DNA of 38,302 nucleotides from Chloroflexota bacterium (GCA_027618515.1 JAQCEV010000017.1:1-38302), one strand, 5' to 3'; shown: positions 8,429 through 17,978, numbered from the stretch's first letter. Numbers and translations: made by a program. The notes: generated by a model not told the origin, from the sequence alone.

Positions 8429-9535
8429 ATGACGAGTTCAAAGCCACTCACGGTGGGCGTTAGCCTCCCGCTGACGGGACGATTCGAGAAGTCAGCAGGC
8501 GTTTACTACGACCGCGCGTATCGGCTGTGGGAGAAGCAGATCAACCTGGACGGGGGTCTGCTAGGTCGACCGGTTGAGCTTGTGGTGTATGACGATGAGA
8601 GCGAAGCCGCGAAGACGGGTGAGAATTACGCGCGCTTGATCGATGGAGATCACGTGGACCTGCTGCTGGGGCCATGCCACAGCTTCCTGGTGGAGGCTGC
8701 GGCACCCATCGTGGAGGCAGCAGGGAAGCTGCTCATCCAGGGCAGCGGTAGCTCTCACGAGTTGTTCAGGAAGGGCAGTCGGTCGTTGTTCCTGTGCTGG
8801 TCCGGGTGCGATTTCGACTACCCGAAGAGCTTTCTGGAATTCGCGACGAGCGATGCGTCTCCGAGGAAGGTGGAGTCGATAGCCCTCGTCTACACGGACT
8901 GGCGCATCGGGAACGCCGTGGCGGAAGGCGTGAGGCATCACGCCCGTGCGATGGGCATCCCGATCAACTTCGAGGAGGGCATCGGCGATCCGCCAGTGGA
9001 CTACGCGGGGATGATGCAGCGGGCATTCGCGACGAAGCCCGATGCGCTACTGATCGGGCTCGACCACGTGCGGACGGATAAGCCGATGGACGAGGCGGTG
9101 ACGGCGGCACTTGCGGCAGGGTTCGAGCGGAGTCAGATATGGCTGTCTGATAACCCGTCGCCGAAGGATCTGCGGATGGGGGATGCGATGGACGGCATCT
9201 ACATGCGAGGGAGTTGGGTTCCGGAGGATCAGTCGCCTCTGTCAGTGGCGTTCCGCGACGCGTTCAAGGACGAGTACGGATACGTGCCGGAGTACCACTC
9301 GGCGGGCGGGTACGCGTGCTGCCAGGTACTGTCGCAAGTCGTCGCGTCCACGGGCGGCACGGATGCGGCGGTGATGCGCGAGGCGTTGCTGCGTGACTCG
9401 TTCGACACGGTGATGGGCGAGTTGCGGTTCACTGAGTCGGGTTTGCCGGACGCGACGATCCAACTCTGCCAATGGCAGGGCGAATCGCTAGAGGTCGTGT
9501 ACCCAGAGAACGCGAGGACGAAGCCTGCGCGATAG
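8429..9535 (+). CDS. Peripla_BP_6-type ligand-binding protein lacking a signal peptide
   Basis: Protein of 368 residues of the leucine/isoleucine/valine-binding family. The first strand 'LTVGVSLPLTGRF' begins at residue 7, followed by 'INLDGGLLGRPVELVVYDDES' as in branched-chain amino acid and amide-binding proteins. There is no hydrophobic signal sequence or lipobox, and the ATG has a strong GGAGGG about 7 nt upstream, so a longer secreted form is unlikely. No permease or ATPase gene is adjacent. It could be a cytoplasmic ligand sensor analogous to AmiC, or be secreted by another route. The upstream Rid gene is probably co-transcribed. Confidence 0.82.
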   Translation: MTSSKPLTVGVSLPLTGRFEKSAGVYYDRAYRLWEKQINLDGGLLGRPVELVVYDDESEAAKTGENYARLIDGDHVDLLLGPCHSFLVEAAAPIVEAAGKLLIQGSGSSHELFRKGSRSLFLCWSGCDFDYPKSFLEFATSDASPRKVESIALVYTDWRIGNAVAEGVRHHARAMGIPINFEEGIGDPPVDYAGMMQRAFATKPDALLIGLDHVRTDKPMDEAVTAALAAGFERSQIWLSDNPSPKDLRMGDAMDGIYMRGSWVPEDQSPLSVAFRDAFKDEYGYVPEYHSAGGYACCQVLSQVVASTGGTDAAVMREALLRDSFDTVMGELRFTESGLPDATIQLCQWQGESLEVVYPENARTKPAR

Positions 9536-9538
9536 CCG

Positions 9539-9982
9539 CTAGTCCTCGTCCACATCCACGCCGTTGATGACCATCACTGGCTGGGCGGGGTCGCGGACAA
9601 GGTCGTCGATGGTGCTGCCGAAGATGGTTCGGGCGATTCCAGATCGACCGTTGCTCACCCCGACGATGAGCTCCGCCCCTTGTTCCTTCGCGACGGATAG
9701 CAGTGCTTCGGAGGCGCTTTCGCTGACGACGTTGTGGGTCTCAACGGGGATACCAGCGGCGCTAACTCGCGCGTGGATCGCTTCGAGGTAGGTCGTCGCG
9801 TCATCTTCCAATTGTTTGTCCACCGCAGCCACATTGAGAGGGGCGGCGGGGGTGCTGGACTTCGGAATCACGCGCACGAAGATAAGCGTGGCCCCGTACG
9901 CCTTGGCGAGGGACTCCGCATATGGCAATGCTTGCTCAGCAAGTTTCGAGCCATCAAGTGGAACGACGATTCTTTTGAACAT
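9539..9982 (-). CDS. Universal stress protein (UspA family)
   Basis: Single-domain Usp protein of 147 residues. It has the N-terminal strand 'RIVVPLDGSKLAEQALPYA' and the C-terminal 'GRSGIARTIFGST' nucleotide-loop region, ending with the usual 'P-V-M-V-I' strand. In an ungapped alignment the first glycine of the ATP motif G-x2-G-x9-G-(S/T) is replaced by Val, so ATP binding is uncertain. AGGAG lies 7 nt upstream of the ATG. It lies 38 nt downstream of the IscA-like gene and is probably the last gene of an operon that starts with the SDR. Confidence 0.9.
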   Translation of the reverse strand: MFKRIVVPLDGSKLAEQALPYAESLAKAYGATLIFVRVIPKSSTPAAPLNVAAVDKQLEDDATTYLEAIHARVSAAGIPVETHNVVSESASEALLSVAKEQGAELIVGVSNGRSGIARTIFGSTIDDLVRDPAQPVMVINGVDVDED

Positions 9983-10020
9983 CGGTGACTCCTGAACGGA
10001 ACGTTGGGATGCGGAAGCGC

Positions 10021-10323
10021 CTAGAAGACGTCGAGCGTAAAGCCCATGCCTGCTGGCGTGTCCTTGTAGTCGAGGACCGAACGCGCGAGCTGGTCAGCGA
10101 CCTCACGCTCGACGAGCAACACCGGCCTGCCCTCCCATGACACGGAAACGTCACCGGGCCCGCGAGAGTCGATGACGATGCCGAACTCGCCACCGCCCGT
10201 CCACGTGGGCGGGATGGCGAGGCGCAGGTACTGGCCAGGGTCGAGGCCACGACCGTCGGCGGTGGCTCGCAGTTGACGTTTCGCTTCGTCGGTAGCCTGG
10301 AACGCTTGCTTAGGCGTAGTCAC
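10021..10323 (-). CDS. IscA/HesB-like protein lacking the Fe-S cysteines
   Basis: About 100 residues from the GTG at 10323; an in-frame GTG at 10341 would give 106. The layout follows the HesB/IscA fold: an N-terminal helix, 'YLRLAIPP', a Gly-rich turn, '[11 protein letters not shown]', '[14 protein letters not shown]', and a C-terminal '[14 protein letters not shown]' matching the family's 'IDY...G.GF.F' ending. None of the three conserved cysteines that bind iron or the cluster is present; there is no Cys in the protein at all. It is therefore probably not an A-type cluster carrier. The GTG at 10323 overlaps the upstream TGA as GTGA, indicating translational coupling. The role is unknown. 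Confidence 0.7.
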   Translation of the reverse strand: MTTPKQAFQATDEAKRQLRATADGRGLDPGQYLRLAIPPTWTGGGEFGIVIDSRGPGDVSVSWEGRPVLLVEREVADQLARSVLDYKDTPAGMGFTLDVF

Positions 10324-10514
10324 GCTAGTTTCCCATGGCACTTCTTGTATTTCTTACCGCTGCCGCAAGGGCAAGCCTCGTTTCGCCCGACCTTGCGACC
10401 ATCAGTCATAACGTCGAACTGCCGTTGCGACGCGTTGCGGGCAGTGCAGGCCGCGCAGGTGCACGCGGGTGGATGATCCGAGTACCAGTTGGTCCGTTCT
10501 CCGCCGATTACCAA
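10320..10514 (-). CDS. Small SEC-C zinc-binding protein
   Basis: A 64-residue protein ending with the SEC-C motif '[14 protein letters not shown]', the zinc-binding tail also found at the C terminus of SecA, where it contacts SecB and ribosomes. A second cysteine cluster, [10 protein letters not shown], lies near residues 14-23 and may bind another metal. The start is TTG at 10514, supported by AGGAG 6 nt upstream. It lies 19 nt after the SDR stop and overlaps the IscA-like gene by 4 nt, so the three genes look like one transcript. Its partner is not known. Confidence 0.82.
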   Translation of the reverse strand: MVIGGERTNWYSDHPPACTCAACTARNASQRQFDVMTDGRKVGRNEACPCGSGKKYKKCHGKLA

Positions 10515-10533
10515 GTTGTTCTCCTGCTGACTT

Positions 10534-11277
10534 CTACGGGTTCCTAGTGACCACGAACAGCTTGCCTGATTCGTCTAGGTCCAACAGGCGACCACTCATT
10601 TCCATCGGAACCTGGGAGGCTAGGAGGAAACGGTCGCCAGCGAATTCCGGCCCAGGCATGCGTGAGCGGGCTTCTTCAGGCGCGTTCTCAGTTGCGATTG
10701 CCGCGCCGGGTGAGATGGCGACGACGCAGATGTTGGCGTCACGTACCTCTTCGGCGTGGTAGTCGGTGAAGTGGACGATCGCCTCTTTGGACACTGCGTA
10801 GGTTAACGCACCTGCGGGAGACTTGCCGCCCCCACCGTAGAGATTGACGATGTGTCCGCCACCAGCTTGCTCCATGTAAGGTGTGGCATGCTTGCTGCAG
10901 AGGAACGTGCCCCCAAGGTTCACGCCCATGACGTTCCAGAAGAAGCTTTCGTCCATGTCGCGGATTGCGGGCCATCGGGGACCGCCCCACATGAAGTGCG
11001 GCACGATGCCAGCGTCGTTGATGAGGATGTCGATGCTGCCGAACTTCTCAGCAACCTCGGCCATGGCGTCGCGAATGGTTTCTTCGCTCCTCACATTTGT
11101 GGGAATCGCGATGGCCTGCCCCCCAAAATCGAGGAGTTCGCTGTGCGTCTTGGCCAGCGCCGCCTCGTCAATATCGAGGATGGCAACCTTGGCGCCCTCT
11201 TCGGCGAAGCGGTGGGCGATGTAGCGACCGATGCCGTTAGCGCTACCGGTGATGGCGACCGACTTATCTTTAAGCAT
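10534..11277 (-). CDS. Short-chain dehydrogenase/reductase (SDR)
   Basis: NAD(P)-dependent oxidoreductase with a Rossmann fold, 247 residues from the ATG at 11277, which has GGGAG upstream. Visible motifs are the cofactor loop TGSANGIG (10-17), D-I-D after the second strand (favouring NAD), NDAG (87-90, usually NNAG) and Y160-x3-K164. The catalytic serine expected 13 residues before the tyrosine is absent: this region reads N-L-Y-G-G-G-G. Either a different residue serves or activity is altered. It is the first gene of the run SDR, SEC-C, IscA-like, Usp. The substrate is unknown. Confidence 0.87.
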   Translation of the reverse strand: MLKDKSVAITGSANGIGRYIAHRFAEEGAKVAILDIDEAALAKTHSELLDFGGQAIAIPTNVRSEETIRDAMAEVAEKFGSIDILINDAGIVPHFMWGGPRWPAIRDMDESFFWNVMGVNLGGTFLCSKHATPYMEQAGGGHIVNLYGGGGKSPAGALTYAVSKEAIVHFTDYHAEEVRDANICVVAISPGAAIATENAPEEARSRMPGPEFAGDRFLLASQVPMEMSGRLLDLDESGKLFVVTRNP

Positions 11278-11412
11278 GCGTTTCTCCCTAGTGACGAGGT
11301 ACGCGGACGCTAGTGCTTTGGGGGCGTTCGCGTCAAGGGGTGCCGTTGACACACCCCCGGGACGCCGGTAGGGTCGGTGAGAGCGAATGCGGGAGATAGC
11401 AGGAGGCATTGC

Positions 11413-12129
11413 ATGGCGACTGAAGAGCGTGCGGGACATCATTGGCAGGAGCCGGAGCGCGTGGCCGAGTACATCGACCGCATGGATCGGCAGGCGGCCG
11501 AGCGAGCGGTGATCTTCGATCTGATGGCGAAGCTGGTGCCTGCCGAGCCGGATGCGGCGATCTCGGTGCTGGATGTAGGCAGCGGCTACGGGCCGGTTGC
11601 GGCCGCTGTGCTGGATGCGTTCCCGAATGCGCATGCCATAGGGATGGATATCTCGGATGCGATGATGGATCGCGGGCGTGAGCGCATGGCCCGCTTCGGC
11701 GATCGCTTCGAGTATATGGTTGGCGACTTCGCCGACGGTACGCTGCCGGAGCAGGCGGTCGCAGCCGGGCCATTCGATTTAGTGGTGTCGGCGCGAGCGA
11801 TCCACCACCTGCCCGCCGAGGGAATGGCGAGCCTATACGCAAGCATCAGCGCGAGCATCAAGCCCGGCGGTGCGTTCTTCAACCTGGATACGGCGTCGCC
11901 GGAGAACAATTCGCTAGACGATGTCTTCCGGAAGGTACGCCGCGCCGAGAACCCCGTCGTTCGCCCCACGTATCGCAGCCCTGACCAGCAGGCGCACGAC
12001 ACGCTGTTGCACCACAAGGATGCGACTTTGCAGAAGCATTTCGATTGGCTTCACGCTGCTGGGTTCACGACGGTGGATTGCTTCTGGAAGCGGATGAATC
12101 AGGCACTCGTGGGTGGTTATAAGGCATGA
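11413..12129 (+). CDS. Class I SAM-dependent methyltransferase
   Basis: Cytosolic methyltransferase of 238 residues. Motif I 'ISVLDVGSGYGPVA' near residue 55 binds S-adenosylmethionine, followed by an acidic 'IGMDISDAMMDRG' at the end of strand 2, 'GPFDLVVSARAIHHLP' as motif IV and 'LKPGG'-like 'IKPGGAFFNLD'. The ATG at 11413 is preferred over the upstream in-frame start because AGGAGG lies 8 nt before it. The gene's TGA overlaps the ATG of the FAD oxidoreductase by 4 nt, so the two are co-translated. The acceptor is not predictable; the arrangement may indicate a shared amine or small-molecule substrate. Confidence 0.88.
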   Translation: MATEERAGHHWQEPERVAEYIDRMDRQAAERAVIFDLMAKLVPAEPDAAISVLDVGSGYGPVAAAVLDAFPNAHAIGMDISDAMMDRGRERMARFGDRFEYMVGDFADGTLPEQAVAAGPFDLVVSARAIHHLPAEGMASLYASISASIKPGGAFFNLDTASPENNSLDDVFRKVRRAENPVVRPTYRSPDQQAHDTLLHHKDATLQKHFDWLHAAGFTTVDCFWKRMNQALVGGYKA

Positions 12130-13244
12130 CCACTGGACATTCTGACGTAGTGATCGTGGGCGGGGGAATCGCGGGTATCGCGACGGCCTACTACCTGGCA
12201 AAGGCTGGTATCAAGAGCACGGTGATCGAGCGCGATGGGCTGGCGAGCCATGCGTCGGGGTTCGCGTATGGCGGGCTGTCTGGGGGCATCCCCAACGGGC
12301 CGGAGCCGAATCAGCCGATCATCCAAAAGAGCATGGGCCTGTTCAGAGAGCTCGCTCAGGAATTGCCTGGCCAGACCGATGTCGATATCCAATACCAGCA
12401 ACGACCAGCGCTCAAGATTGCGCTGAACGAGGCTGAGGTCGCGGAAGCGACACGCTTCTTGACTTGGCAGCAGAACCAGCCGGGATACAACGTGGAGTGG
12501 ATCGGCGCGGTGGACGCGCTCATGCTGGAACCCCGGATAAACCCAGAGGTTTTGGGTGCGCTGTACGTCGAGGGCGGCAGCGATGTCGAGCCATATCGCC
12601 TGACGCTGGCACTGGCGGGGGCGGCAGAGAAGGTGGGCGTAACGATCCGTACGGGCGATGTGGTTGGTTTACGCCACCACGGCGCGCAGGTCCGGGGCGT
12701 TGCGCTCGACGGCGAGGAGATCCAGGCAGACACGGTCGTGCTGGCGATGGGGCCGTGGAGCGGCGCGATCACCGAGTGGACGGGGGTCAATGTGCCTGTG
12801 CGTCCGCTGAAGGGGCAGATCATCCGTTTGCAGGCTGGTGGCGATCCGTACGAGTACAGCATCGGCCACCACAAGAATTACGCGATGACGAAGCCAGCCG
12901 ACAACTTCGTGTGGTGCGGCACGACGGAGGAGGAAGCGGGGTTCGACGAGTCGAAGACTATAGATTCGCGGGACGCCATCATCGAGTCGACGTTGCTGAT
13001 GCTGCCAGCGCTGGCGGACGCTGATCTGGCGTTGCAGACGGCGTGCATCCGTCCGGTGACGCCAGACAACGTGCTAATGCTCGGTGGCATGCCGGGGATC
13101 GACGGGCTGTACCTGGCGACCGGCGGGGGACGCCAGGGGATCATGATGGGGCCGGGCATGGGCAAGACGATCGCGGATCTGATCGCGACTGGCGCGACCG
13201 ACGTTGATATGACGCCCTACAACGTGGGGCGCTTCACGAGCTAA
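12126..13244 (+). CDS. FAD-dependent oxidoreductase (DAO / glycine oxidase-like)
   Basis: A 372-residue flavoprotein of the D-amino acid oxidase/sarcosine oxidase family. It opens with the dinucleotide-binding motif 'VIVGGGIAGIATAYYL' and an acidic 'VIERD' at the end of strand 2. Mid-protein 'VVLAMGPWSG' and 'PVRPLKGQIIRL', and the C-terminal 'GLYLATGGGRQGIMMGPGMGK', are family hallmarks of FAD contact. Such enzymes oxidise secondary amines or amino acids and release H2O2. It is translationally coupled to the methyltransferase upstream by an ATGA overlap, and converges with the GH15 gene 12 nt away. Confidence 0.9.
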   Translation: MTTGHSDVVIVGGGIAGIATAYYLAKAGIKSTVIERDGLASHASGFAYGGLSGGIPNGPEPNQPIIQKSMGLFRELAQELPGQTDVDIQYQQRPALKIALNEAEVAEATRFLTWQQNQPGYNVEWIGAVDALMLEPRINPEVLGALYVEGGSDVEPYRLTLALAGAAEKVGVTIRTGDVVGLRHHGAQVRGVALDGEEIQADTVVLAMGPWSGAITEWTGVNVPVRPLKGQIIRLQAGGDPYEYSIGHHKNYAMTKPADNFVWCGTTEEEAGFDESKTIDSRDAIIESTLLMLPALADADLALQTACIRPVTPDNVLMLGGMPGIDGLYLATGGGRQGIMMGPGMGKTIADLIATGATDVDMTPYNVGRFTS

Positions 13245-13256
13245 GCGTCGGAGTGT

Positions 13257-15065
13257 TTAGCCGATGGTATCCCCAGGGAGGTCGCTGAGGTTGCGTGCAG
13301 TGTGGATGAAACCGATGTGGCTGAAGGCTTGGGGGAAGTTGCCGAGGGCTTGGCTGGCGGCGGGGTCCCACATCTCAGCGAATAGACCTAGATGGTTCGC
13401 TTTTGAGAGCAGTTCTCCGAACAGGCATTGGGCCTCGTTCTGCTCTCCTATGAACGCCAGTGCGCCGACGAGCCAGAAGCTGAGGATGAAAAATGCGCCC
13501 TCCCCTTCGGTAAAACCGTCGTCGGTTTCCTCGGCGATGTAACGCCGAACAAAGGGACCGTCCGCCAGCTCCCGCTGGACGGCTTGTACGGTGGAGCGCA
13601 CGCGAGGGTCGTCCGGTGGCAGGAAACCCACGAAGGGGATCAGCAGCGCAGAGGCATCGAGCGCGTCTGTGCCGTAGGCCTGGACGAATGCTTGCTTGGT
13701 GTCAGACCAGCCATTGGTCAAGATGTCGGCGTGGATCTCCTCAGCGGCGGCGCGCCAAGCTGCGATCTTGCCAGTCTTGTCATGGGCTTCACCAAGCTTT
13801 GCGGCGCGGTCCAAAGCAACCCAGCACATGATTTTCGATGAAACGAAATGCTGTTGCTGACCTCTGACCTCCCACATGCCGTTGTCGGGCAAGTGCCACG
13901 ATGCGGCTGCGAGGTCGGCAACCCTGGTGACGAGATCCCAGGCTTCTTTCGATAGCGTACCGTGGAAACGGTGGTAGGTGGCGAGGCTCAGCACAATCTC
14001 ACCAAACACGTCGAGCTGCCGGTGGGAGGCGGCGCCGTTACCAATCCTGACGGGAGAGGCACCTAGATATCCTTCTAGGTGGTTGAGTTCGTACTCCTTC
14101 AGGTCACTATCCGGGGCGATGCCGTACATGACCTGCATCGTATCGGCTTCCACTACGCATTGTTTCATTAGCCATTCCAAGTACTCTTCGCCCTCCCAGG
14201 CGTCGCCTACGCGGTAGAGGATGCCGACGGTCCAGGCGGAGTCTCGCAGCCATGAGTAGCGGTAGTCCCAGTTACGGGTGCCACCGATGAACTCCGGTAG
14301 CGAGGTAGTGGGCGCTGCGATTATTGCGCCTGACGGGTCGTAGGTCAGCAGGCGGAGGGTGAGCACAGAGCGGATAACTTGGTCGCGCCAGCGTCCTTGG
14401 TAATTGAGTCCAGCTACGATGTCATGGGTGATTCGTACGGATCGAGCAAGCTTTCTCTGAACGTCTTCGGAGGTGAGGGGGTTGCGTGGCAGGTTGCCGT
14501 AAGCAGCGACCATGTCGACCGACTGCCACTCTGCCAGGTCGAACTCGGCGACCGCACGTTGACCGCCATCGGAGGCAGGCTCGATCGCGAAAGGCATCGC
14601 GCTGAGGAGCGACACGCGGTGCTGCCCATGATCCGCCACGATGCCATACGGCCCTGCGGCGAGTGATGTCTGTCCTCGTGCGTAGTCGAGGCGCGGCTGG
14701 AACTCAGCGCGCATGCGGACGGCGCCACGGTCGCAACGGACGATGCGCACTATTTCATGAGGGGCTTCCGCACGGTGGACAGAGGAGTGGGTCATGAAAT
14801 CGATCACGGTGACGGAGCCGTGATCAGTCGTGAATGTGGTTTCGAGGACGGTAGTTTCGAGCTGGTACCGCTGAGTAGAGGTGAACGGGCCGACCGGTGA
14901 GATGGTGAAACGACCGCCCTTCGTGTGGTCCAGGATGGCTGCAAACACGGAGGGAGAATCGAAGCGCGGGAAGCAGGCCCAGTCGATGGAGCCATCGAGG
15001 CTCACCAGGGCGGCGGAGTTCATGTCGCCGATGATGCCGTAGTCATGGATGGGCCGGTAAGTCAT
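13257..15065 (-). CDS. Glycoside hydrolase family 15 protein (glucoamylase / trehalase-like)
   Basis: A 602-residue cytosolic protein with no signal peptide. Residues 1-220 form the N-terminal beta domain ('PIHDYGIIGDMNSAALVSLD', 'DGSIDWACFPRFDSPSVFA') typical of bacterial GH15 trehalases and glucoamylases. The (alpha/alpha)6 catalytic barrel follows, with N-W-D-Y-R-Y-S-W-L-R-D at 265-275, the acidic H-L-E-G-Y at 329-333 and 'TEGEGAFFILSFWLV' near residue 545, where the second catalytic Glu is expected. It would release glucose from trehalose or alpha-glucans. It lies 65 nt downstream of the glucose-6-phosphate dehydrogenase gene on the same strand, suggesting that the glucose feeds the oxidative pentose phosphate route. 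Trehalase and glucoamylase cannot be separated by eye. Confidence 0.9.
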   Translation of the reverse strand: MTYRPIHDYGIIGDMNSAALVSLDGSIDWACFPRFDSPSVFAAILDHTKGGRFTISPVGPFTSTQRYQLETTVLETTFTTDHGSVTVIDFMTHSSVHRAEAPHEIVRIVRCDRGAVRMRAEFQPRLDYARGQTSLAAGPYGIVADHGQHRVSLLSAMPFAIEPASDGGQRAVAEFDLAEWQSVDMVAAYGNLPRNPLTSEDVQRKLARSVRITHDIVAGLNYQGRWRDQVIRSVLTLRLLTYDPSGAIIAAPTTSLPEFIGGTRNWDYRYSWLRDSAWTVGILYRVGDAWEGEEYLEWLMKQCVVEADTMQVMYGIAPDSDLKEYELNHLEGYLGASPVRIGNGAASHRQLDVFGEIVLSLATYHRFHGTLSKEAWDLVTRVADLAAASWHLPDNGMWEVRGQQQHFVSSKIMCWVALDRAAKLGEAHDKTGKIAAWRAAAEEIHADILTNGWSDTKQAFVQAYGTDALDASALLIPFVGFLPPDDPRVRSTVQAVQRELADGPFVRRYIAEETDDGFTEGEGAFFILSFWLVGALAFIGEQNEAQCLFGELLSKANHLGLFAEMWDPAASQALGNFPQAFSHIGFIHTARNLSDLPGDTIG

Positions 15066-15130
15066 GATCCTCAGAATTAGGCCGGATTAAGAGATTGGGC
15101 GCGAACCGGCCCAAACACGGCAGCACGGGG

Positions 15131-16594
15131 CTATCCATGGGTACAGAGCGATCGCCACGCGTGGCCGAAGCGGGCGAGGAGGGCATCGGCATCTGTCGGG
15201 CCCCATGACGTTGGCGGGTAGCCTGCGATAGCAGGCCCGTCGGGAGCCGCCCAGGCCTCAATCAAGGGGTCGACGATGTTCCACGCGTGCTCGACCCAGT
15301 CGCCACGGATGAACAGGCCGGCGTCGCCAGAGAATGCGTCCTCTAGCAAGCGCTCGTAGGCCTCTGGGAGGCGTTGGCCTTGGTAGGCGGTCTCGTAGTG
15401 GAATTCCATGTTCCGGGCGGCGCTGAGCAGCCCTTGGTCGGGAATTTTCGACTGGAAGCTCAGGTGGATCCCCTCGTCCGGCTGGATGCAGATGCCGAGG
15501 GAATTAGGCTCAACTTCTTGGTCGCTCGCCCCATCGAATAGGGAGAGTGGAGGGCGCTTGAAATTGATGACGATCTCGGACACTTTGCTCGCGAGGGCCT
15601 TACCGGAGCGCAGGTAGAAAGGCACGCCCTGCCAGCGGTCGTTGTCGATGAGCAGGCGTATGGCGGCGTAAGTAGGCGTGCGGGAGCCGGGCGTGACGCC
15701 ACGCTCGGCCAGGTAGCCGTCGTATTGGCCCATAGTCGCGTTCAGGGCGAACTCATCTCTCGACCAACGGCGAACCGCACGAACGACATCTACCTTCTTG
15801 TCGCGGATGGCGTTGGCCTCCAACGTAGCAGGTGGCTCCATGGCGACGACGGACATCAGTTGGAGGAGGTGGTTCTGGAGCATGTCGCGCACGACTCCCG
15901 ACGTGTCGTAGTAGCCAGCGCGCGAGCCGACGGTGACGTCCTCCGCGACGGTGATCTGGACGTTCTCGATGAAGTCGCGGTTCCAGATGGGCTCGAACAT
16001 GGCGTTGGCGAACCGGAACACCAATAGATTCTGGACGGTCTCTTTGCCAAGGTAGTGATCGATCCTGTAGGTCTGACTCTCCTGGAAGGCCGTCCGGACG
16101 GTTTCATTCAACGAGTGTGCGGATGCCTCGTCATGGCCAAATGGCTTTTCGATGACCACACGCCGCCAGCCGTCGGTCTCATCGTTGAGGCCGAATCGGC
16201 GCAAACCTTCGATGGCGGGGCCGTGGAACTCGGGGGCGACGGAGAGATAGAAGAGGCGGTCGGCACGATCGAAGGGCGCTTCGCAGGACTCGATGAGTTG
16301 CGCCAAGGCGTCGAACGATGAAGGGTCGCTGAGATCACCGCGAACGTAGTAGAGGTGCTTGGCGAACGCATCCCACTCTGTGCGACTGCCGCCGAAATCG
16401 CCGAAATCTCGGACGCCCTCCCACATCATCTCTCGATACGCAGCGTCGGTCAGGTCGCGACGTGCGAACCCGACGATGTCCAGGTTCTCTGGCAAGCGCC
16501 CCTTGCACTTGAGGTTGAACAGGGCTGGCAGCAGCTTGCGTTGAGTGAGGTCGCCGGTGGCGCCCGCGATAACCACAGTGGTGGTCGTGCTCAT
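15131..16594 (-). CDS. zwf: Glucose-6-phosphate 1-dehydrogenase
   Basis: Oxidises glucose 6-phosphate to 6-phosphogluconolactone with NAD(P)+, the entry step of the oxidative pentose phosphate pathway. The 487-residue length is standard. The coenzyme fingerprint is G11-A-T-G-D-L (a Gly-Ala-Ser-Gly-Asp-Leu variant), followed by EKPFG at 149-153 and the active-site signature R-I-D-H-Y-L-G-K at 177-184, with the catalytic His-180. The start at 16594 is chosen because AGGAG lies 6 nt upstream, rather than the in-frame ATG at 16612. It is followed by the GH15 gene and diverges from the MFS pair. Confidence 0.96.
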   Translation of the reverse strand: MSTTTTVVIAGATGDLTQRKLLPALFNLKCKGRLPENLDIVGFARRDLTDAAYREMMWEGVRDFGDFGGSRTEWDAFAKHLYYVRGDLSDPSSFDALAQLIESCEAPFDRADRLFYLSVAPEFHGPAIEGLRRFGLNDETDGWRRVVIEKPFGHDEASAHSLNETVRTAFQESQTYRIDHYLGKETVQNLLVFRFANAMFEPIWNRDFIENVQITVAEDVTVGSRAGYYDTSGVVRDMLQNHLLQLMSVVAMEPPATLEANAIRDKKVDVVRAVRRWSRDEFALNATMGQYDGYLAERGVTPGSRTPTYAAIRLLIDNDRWQGVPFYLRSGKALASKVSEIVINFKRPPLSLFDGASDQEVEPNSLGICIQPDEGIHLSFQSKIPDQGLLSAARNMEFHYETAYQGQRLPEAYERLLEDAFSGDAGLFIRGDWVEHAWNIVDPLIEAWAAPDGPAIAGYPPTSWGPTDADALLARFGHAWRSLCTHG

Positions 16595-16757
16595 CACTTC
16601 TCCTGTTTGCAATGCGATCAGGTATCGAGGAGGGCTAGGTCGATGGCCTTGCGCGATTCATTGGATGCTTTGGCGCGGTAAAAGGGTATCGGGTGGGCCG
16701 CAGGTCGCCTGGGATGGGATAGCATGCAAGCGACCTTCGAAGGTAGAGGTATGTCCA

Positions 16758-17978
16758 GTGCACCAACCGTCGGCTACGACATTGAGCGCTCGCGCCGAGA
16801 TGCGCGCGACGGCGTTGATCTACACGGCCTCGTTCAGCTACATGATCACGCTGGGCTTCACGATGCTGTTGGTGCCGCTGTACGCGCTGCACTTGGGATT
16901 CGACCTGGCTGAGCTGGGTATCATCGTGAGTTCGCAGGCACTGTTCGGCCTATTCTTGAGATTGTTCACTGGCGCGTTCTGCGATCAATTCGGAGAGCGC
17001 TGGGTGCTGTGGGGTAGCTTCAGCACGATGGTGGCGGGCGCGGCGATCTTTGCGTACTCGGGCACGTTCTGGGCGCTGATCCTGGCGCAGACGTTCTTGG
17101 GCATCTCTCGGGCGACCTACTGGACGTCAACGCAGTCCTACAGCAGCAGGATCAACCCCGCGAAGTCAGGAACATTGCTGGGGCGCATGAGCAGCTCTGG
17201 AACGGCTGGCCAGATGGTAGGCGCGTTTCTCGGTGGGGTGATCGCAGAAACCATGGGCTATGGCTGGGCGTGGGCGGCAGTGGTCGGGCTTGGTGTCGTG
17301 GGGTTTGCGGGATCATTGGTGCTGCCCGTTCTCCCGCGCAAGGATGTCCGGCGTGGGTTCAAACAGGCGCTGGCTCCCATCCCCACGCTGGCCCGGACGC
17401 CAAGCATGGGCATGGCGGGGTTCACTGCGTTCGTTGCCTCGACCTCAATGACCATCGCCGTGATCCTGCTGATTCCCTACCTGCGTGAACTTGACAATGG
17501 GGAGGCTACGATAGGAGCAGTCCGAACCGTTGGGTCAGCAGGCAGCGTGGTGATCGGTATCTTCTTCGGCCGGATAATTGGGAGGTTCGGCCAGCAGAAC
17601 CTGTATATGTTCGTGCTGACGTTGCTGGGCCTGACGATGTTGGCCGTTCCGTTGGTAGGTGGAGGGTTGCTTGCGCTGAGCATTGTGATGTTCGCCTACG
17701 GCACGCTGCATGGCGTGCTTGGTCCGCTGTACCCGCTCACCGCATCGACCTACAGCTCGCAGGAGCAGCGCGGGATGGCGATCGCTTACGTTGGGCTGTA
17801 CTGGGCGACCGCGCAGATAGTGGTTCCGGCCGCGTTCGGGCTCATCGCGTTGAACTGGGGTCTGAAGGATTCATTCTGGTTCGCCGGGGTGATGTTCCTG
17901 GGATTCGCGATCGCGATGCCCATCCTGTTCCCGCTACTCACCAAGCGACGCTCCCAGGTCAGTGAGCCGGTGGCTTGA
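16758..17978 (+). CDS. MFS transporter (first of a tandem pair)
   Basis: Major facilitator superfamily permease of about 406 residues with 12 predicted membrane segments. The conserved loop between segments 2 and 3 reads 'GAFCDQFGERWVLW', a variant of the MFS motif A. GTG at 16758 is preferred as start because it has GAGG 8 nt upstream and gives the same N-terminal length as the paralogue; an in-frame ATG at 16800 is an alternative. It is clearly paralogous to the next gene (shared 'LIY-x-ASFS', 'LVPLY-x-LHLG', 'SMGMAG'), with which it overlaps by 4 nt. No substrate can be named. Confidence 0.87.
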   Translation: MHQPSATTLSARAEMRATALIYTASFSYMITLGFTMLLVPLYALHLGFDLAELGIIVSSQALFGLFLRLFTGAFCDQFGERWVLWGSFSTMVAGAAIFAYSGTFWALILAQTFLGISRATYWTSTQSYSSRINPAKSGTLLGRMSSSGTAGQMVGAFLGGVIAETMGYGWAWAAVVGLGVVGFAGSLVLPVLPRKDVRRGFKQALAPIPTLARTPSMGMAGFTAFVASTSMTIAVILLIPYLRELDNGEATIGAVRTVGSAGSVVIGIFFGRIIGRFGQQNLYMFVLTLLGLTMLAVPLVGGGLLALSIVMFAYGTLHGVLGPLYPLTASTYSSQEQRGMAIAYVGLYWATAQIVVPAAFGLIALNWGLKDSFWFAGVMFLGFAIAMPILFPLLTKRRSQVSEPVA

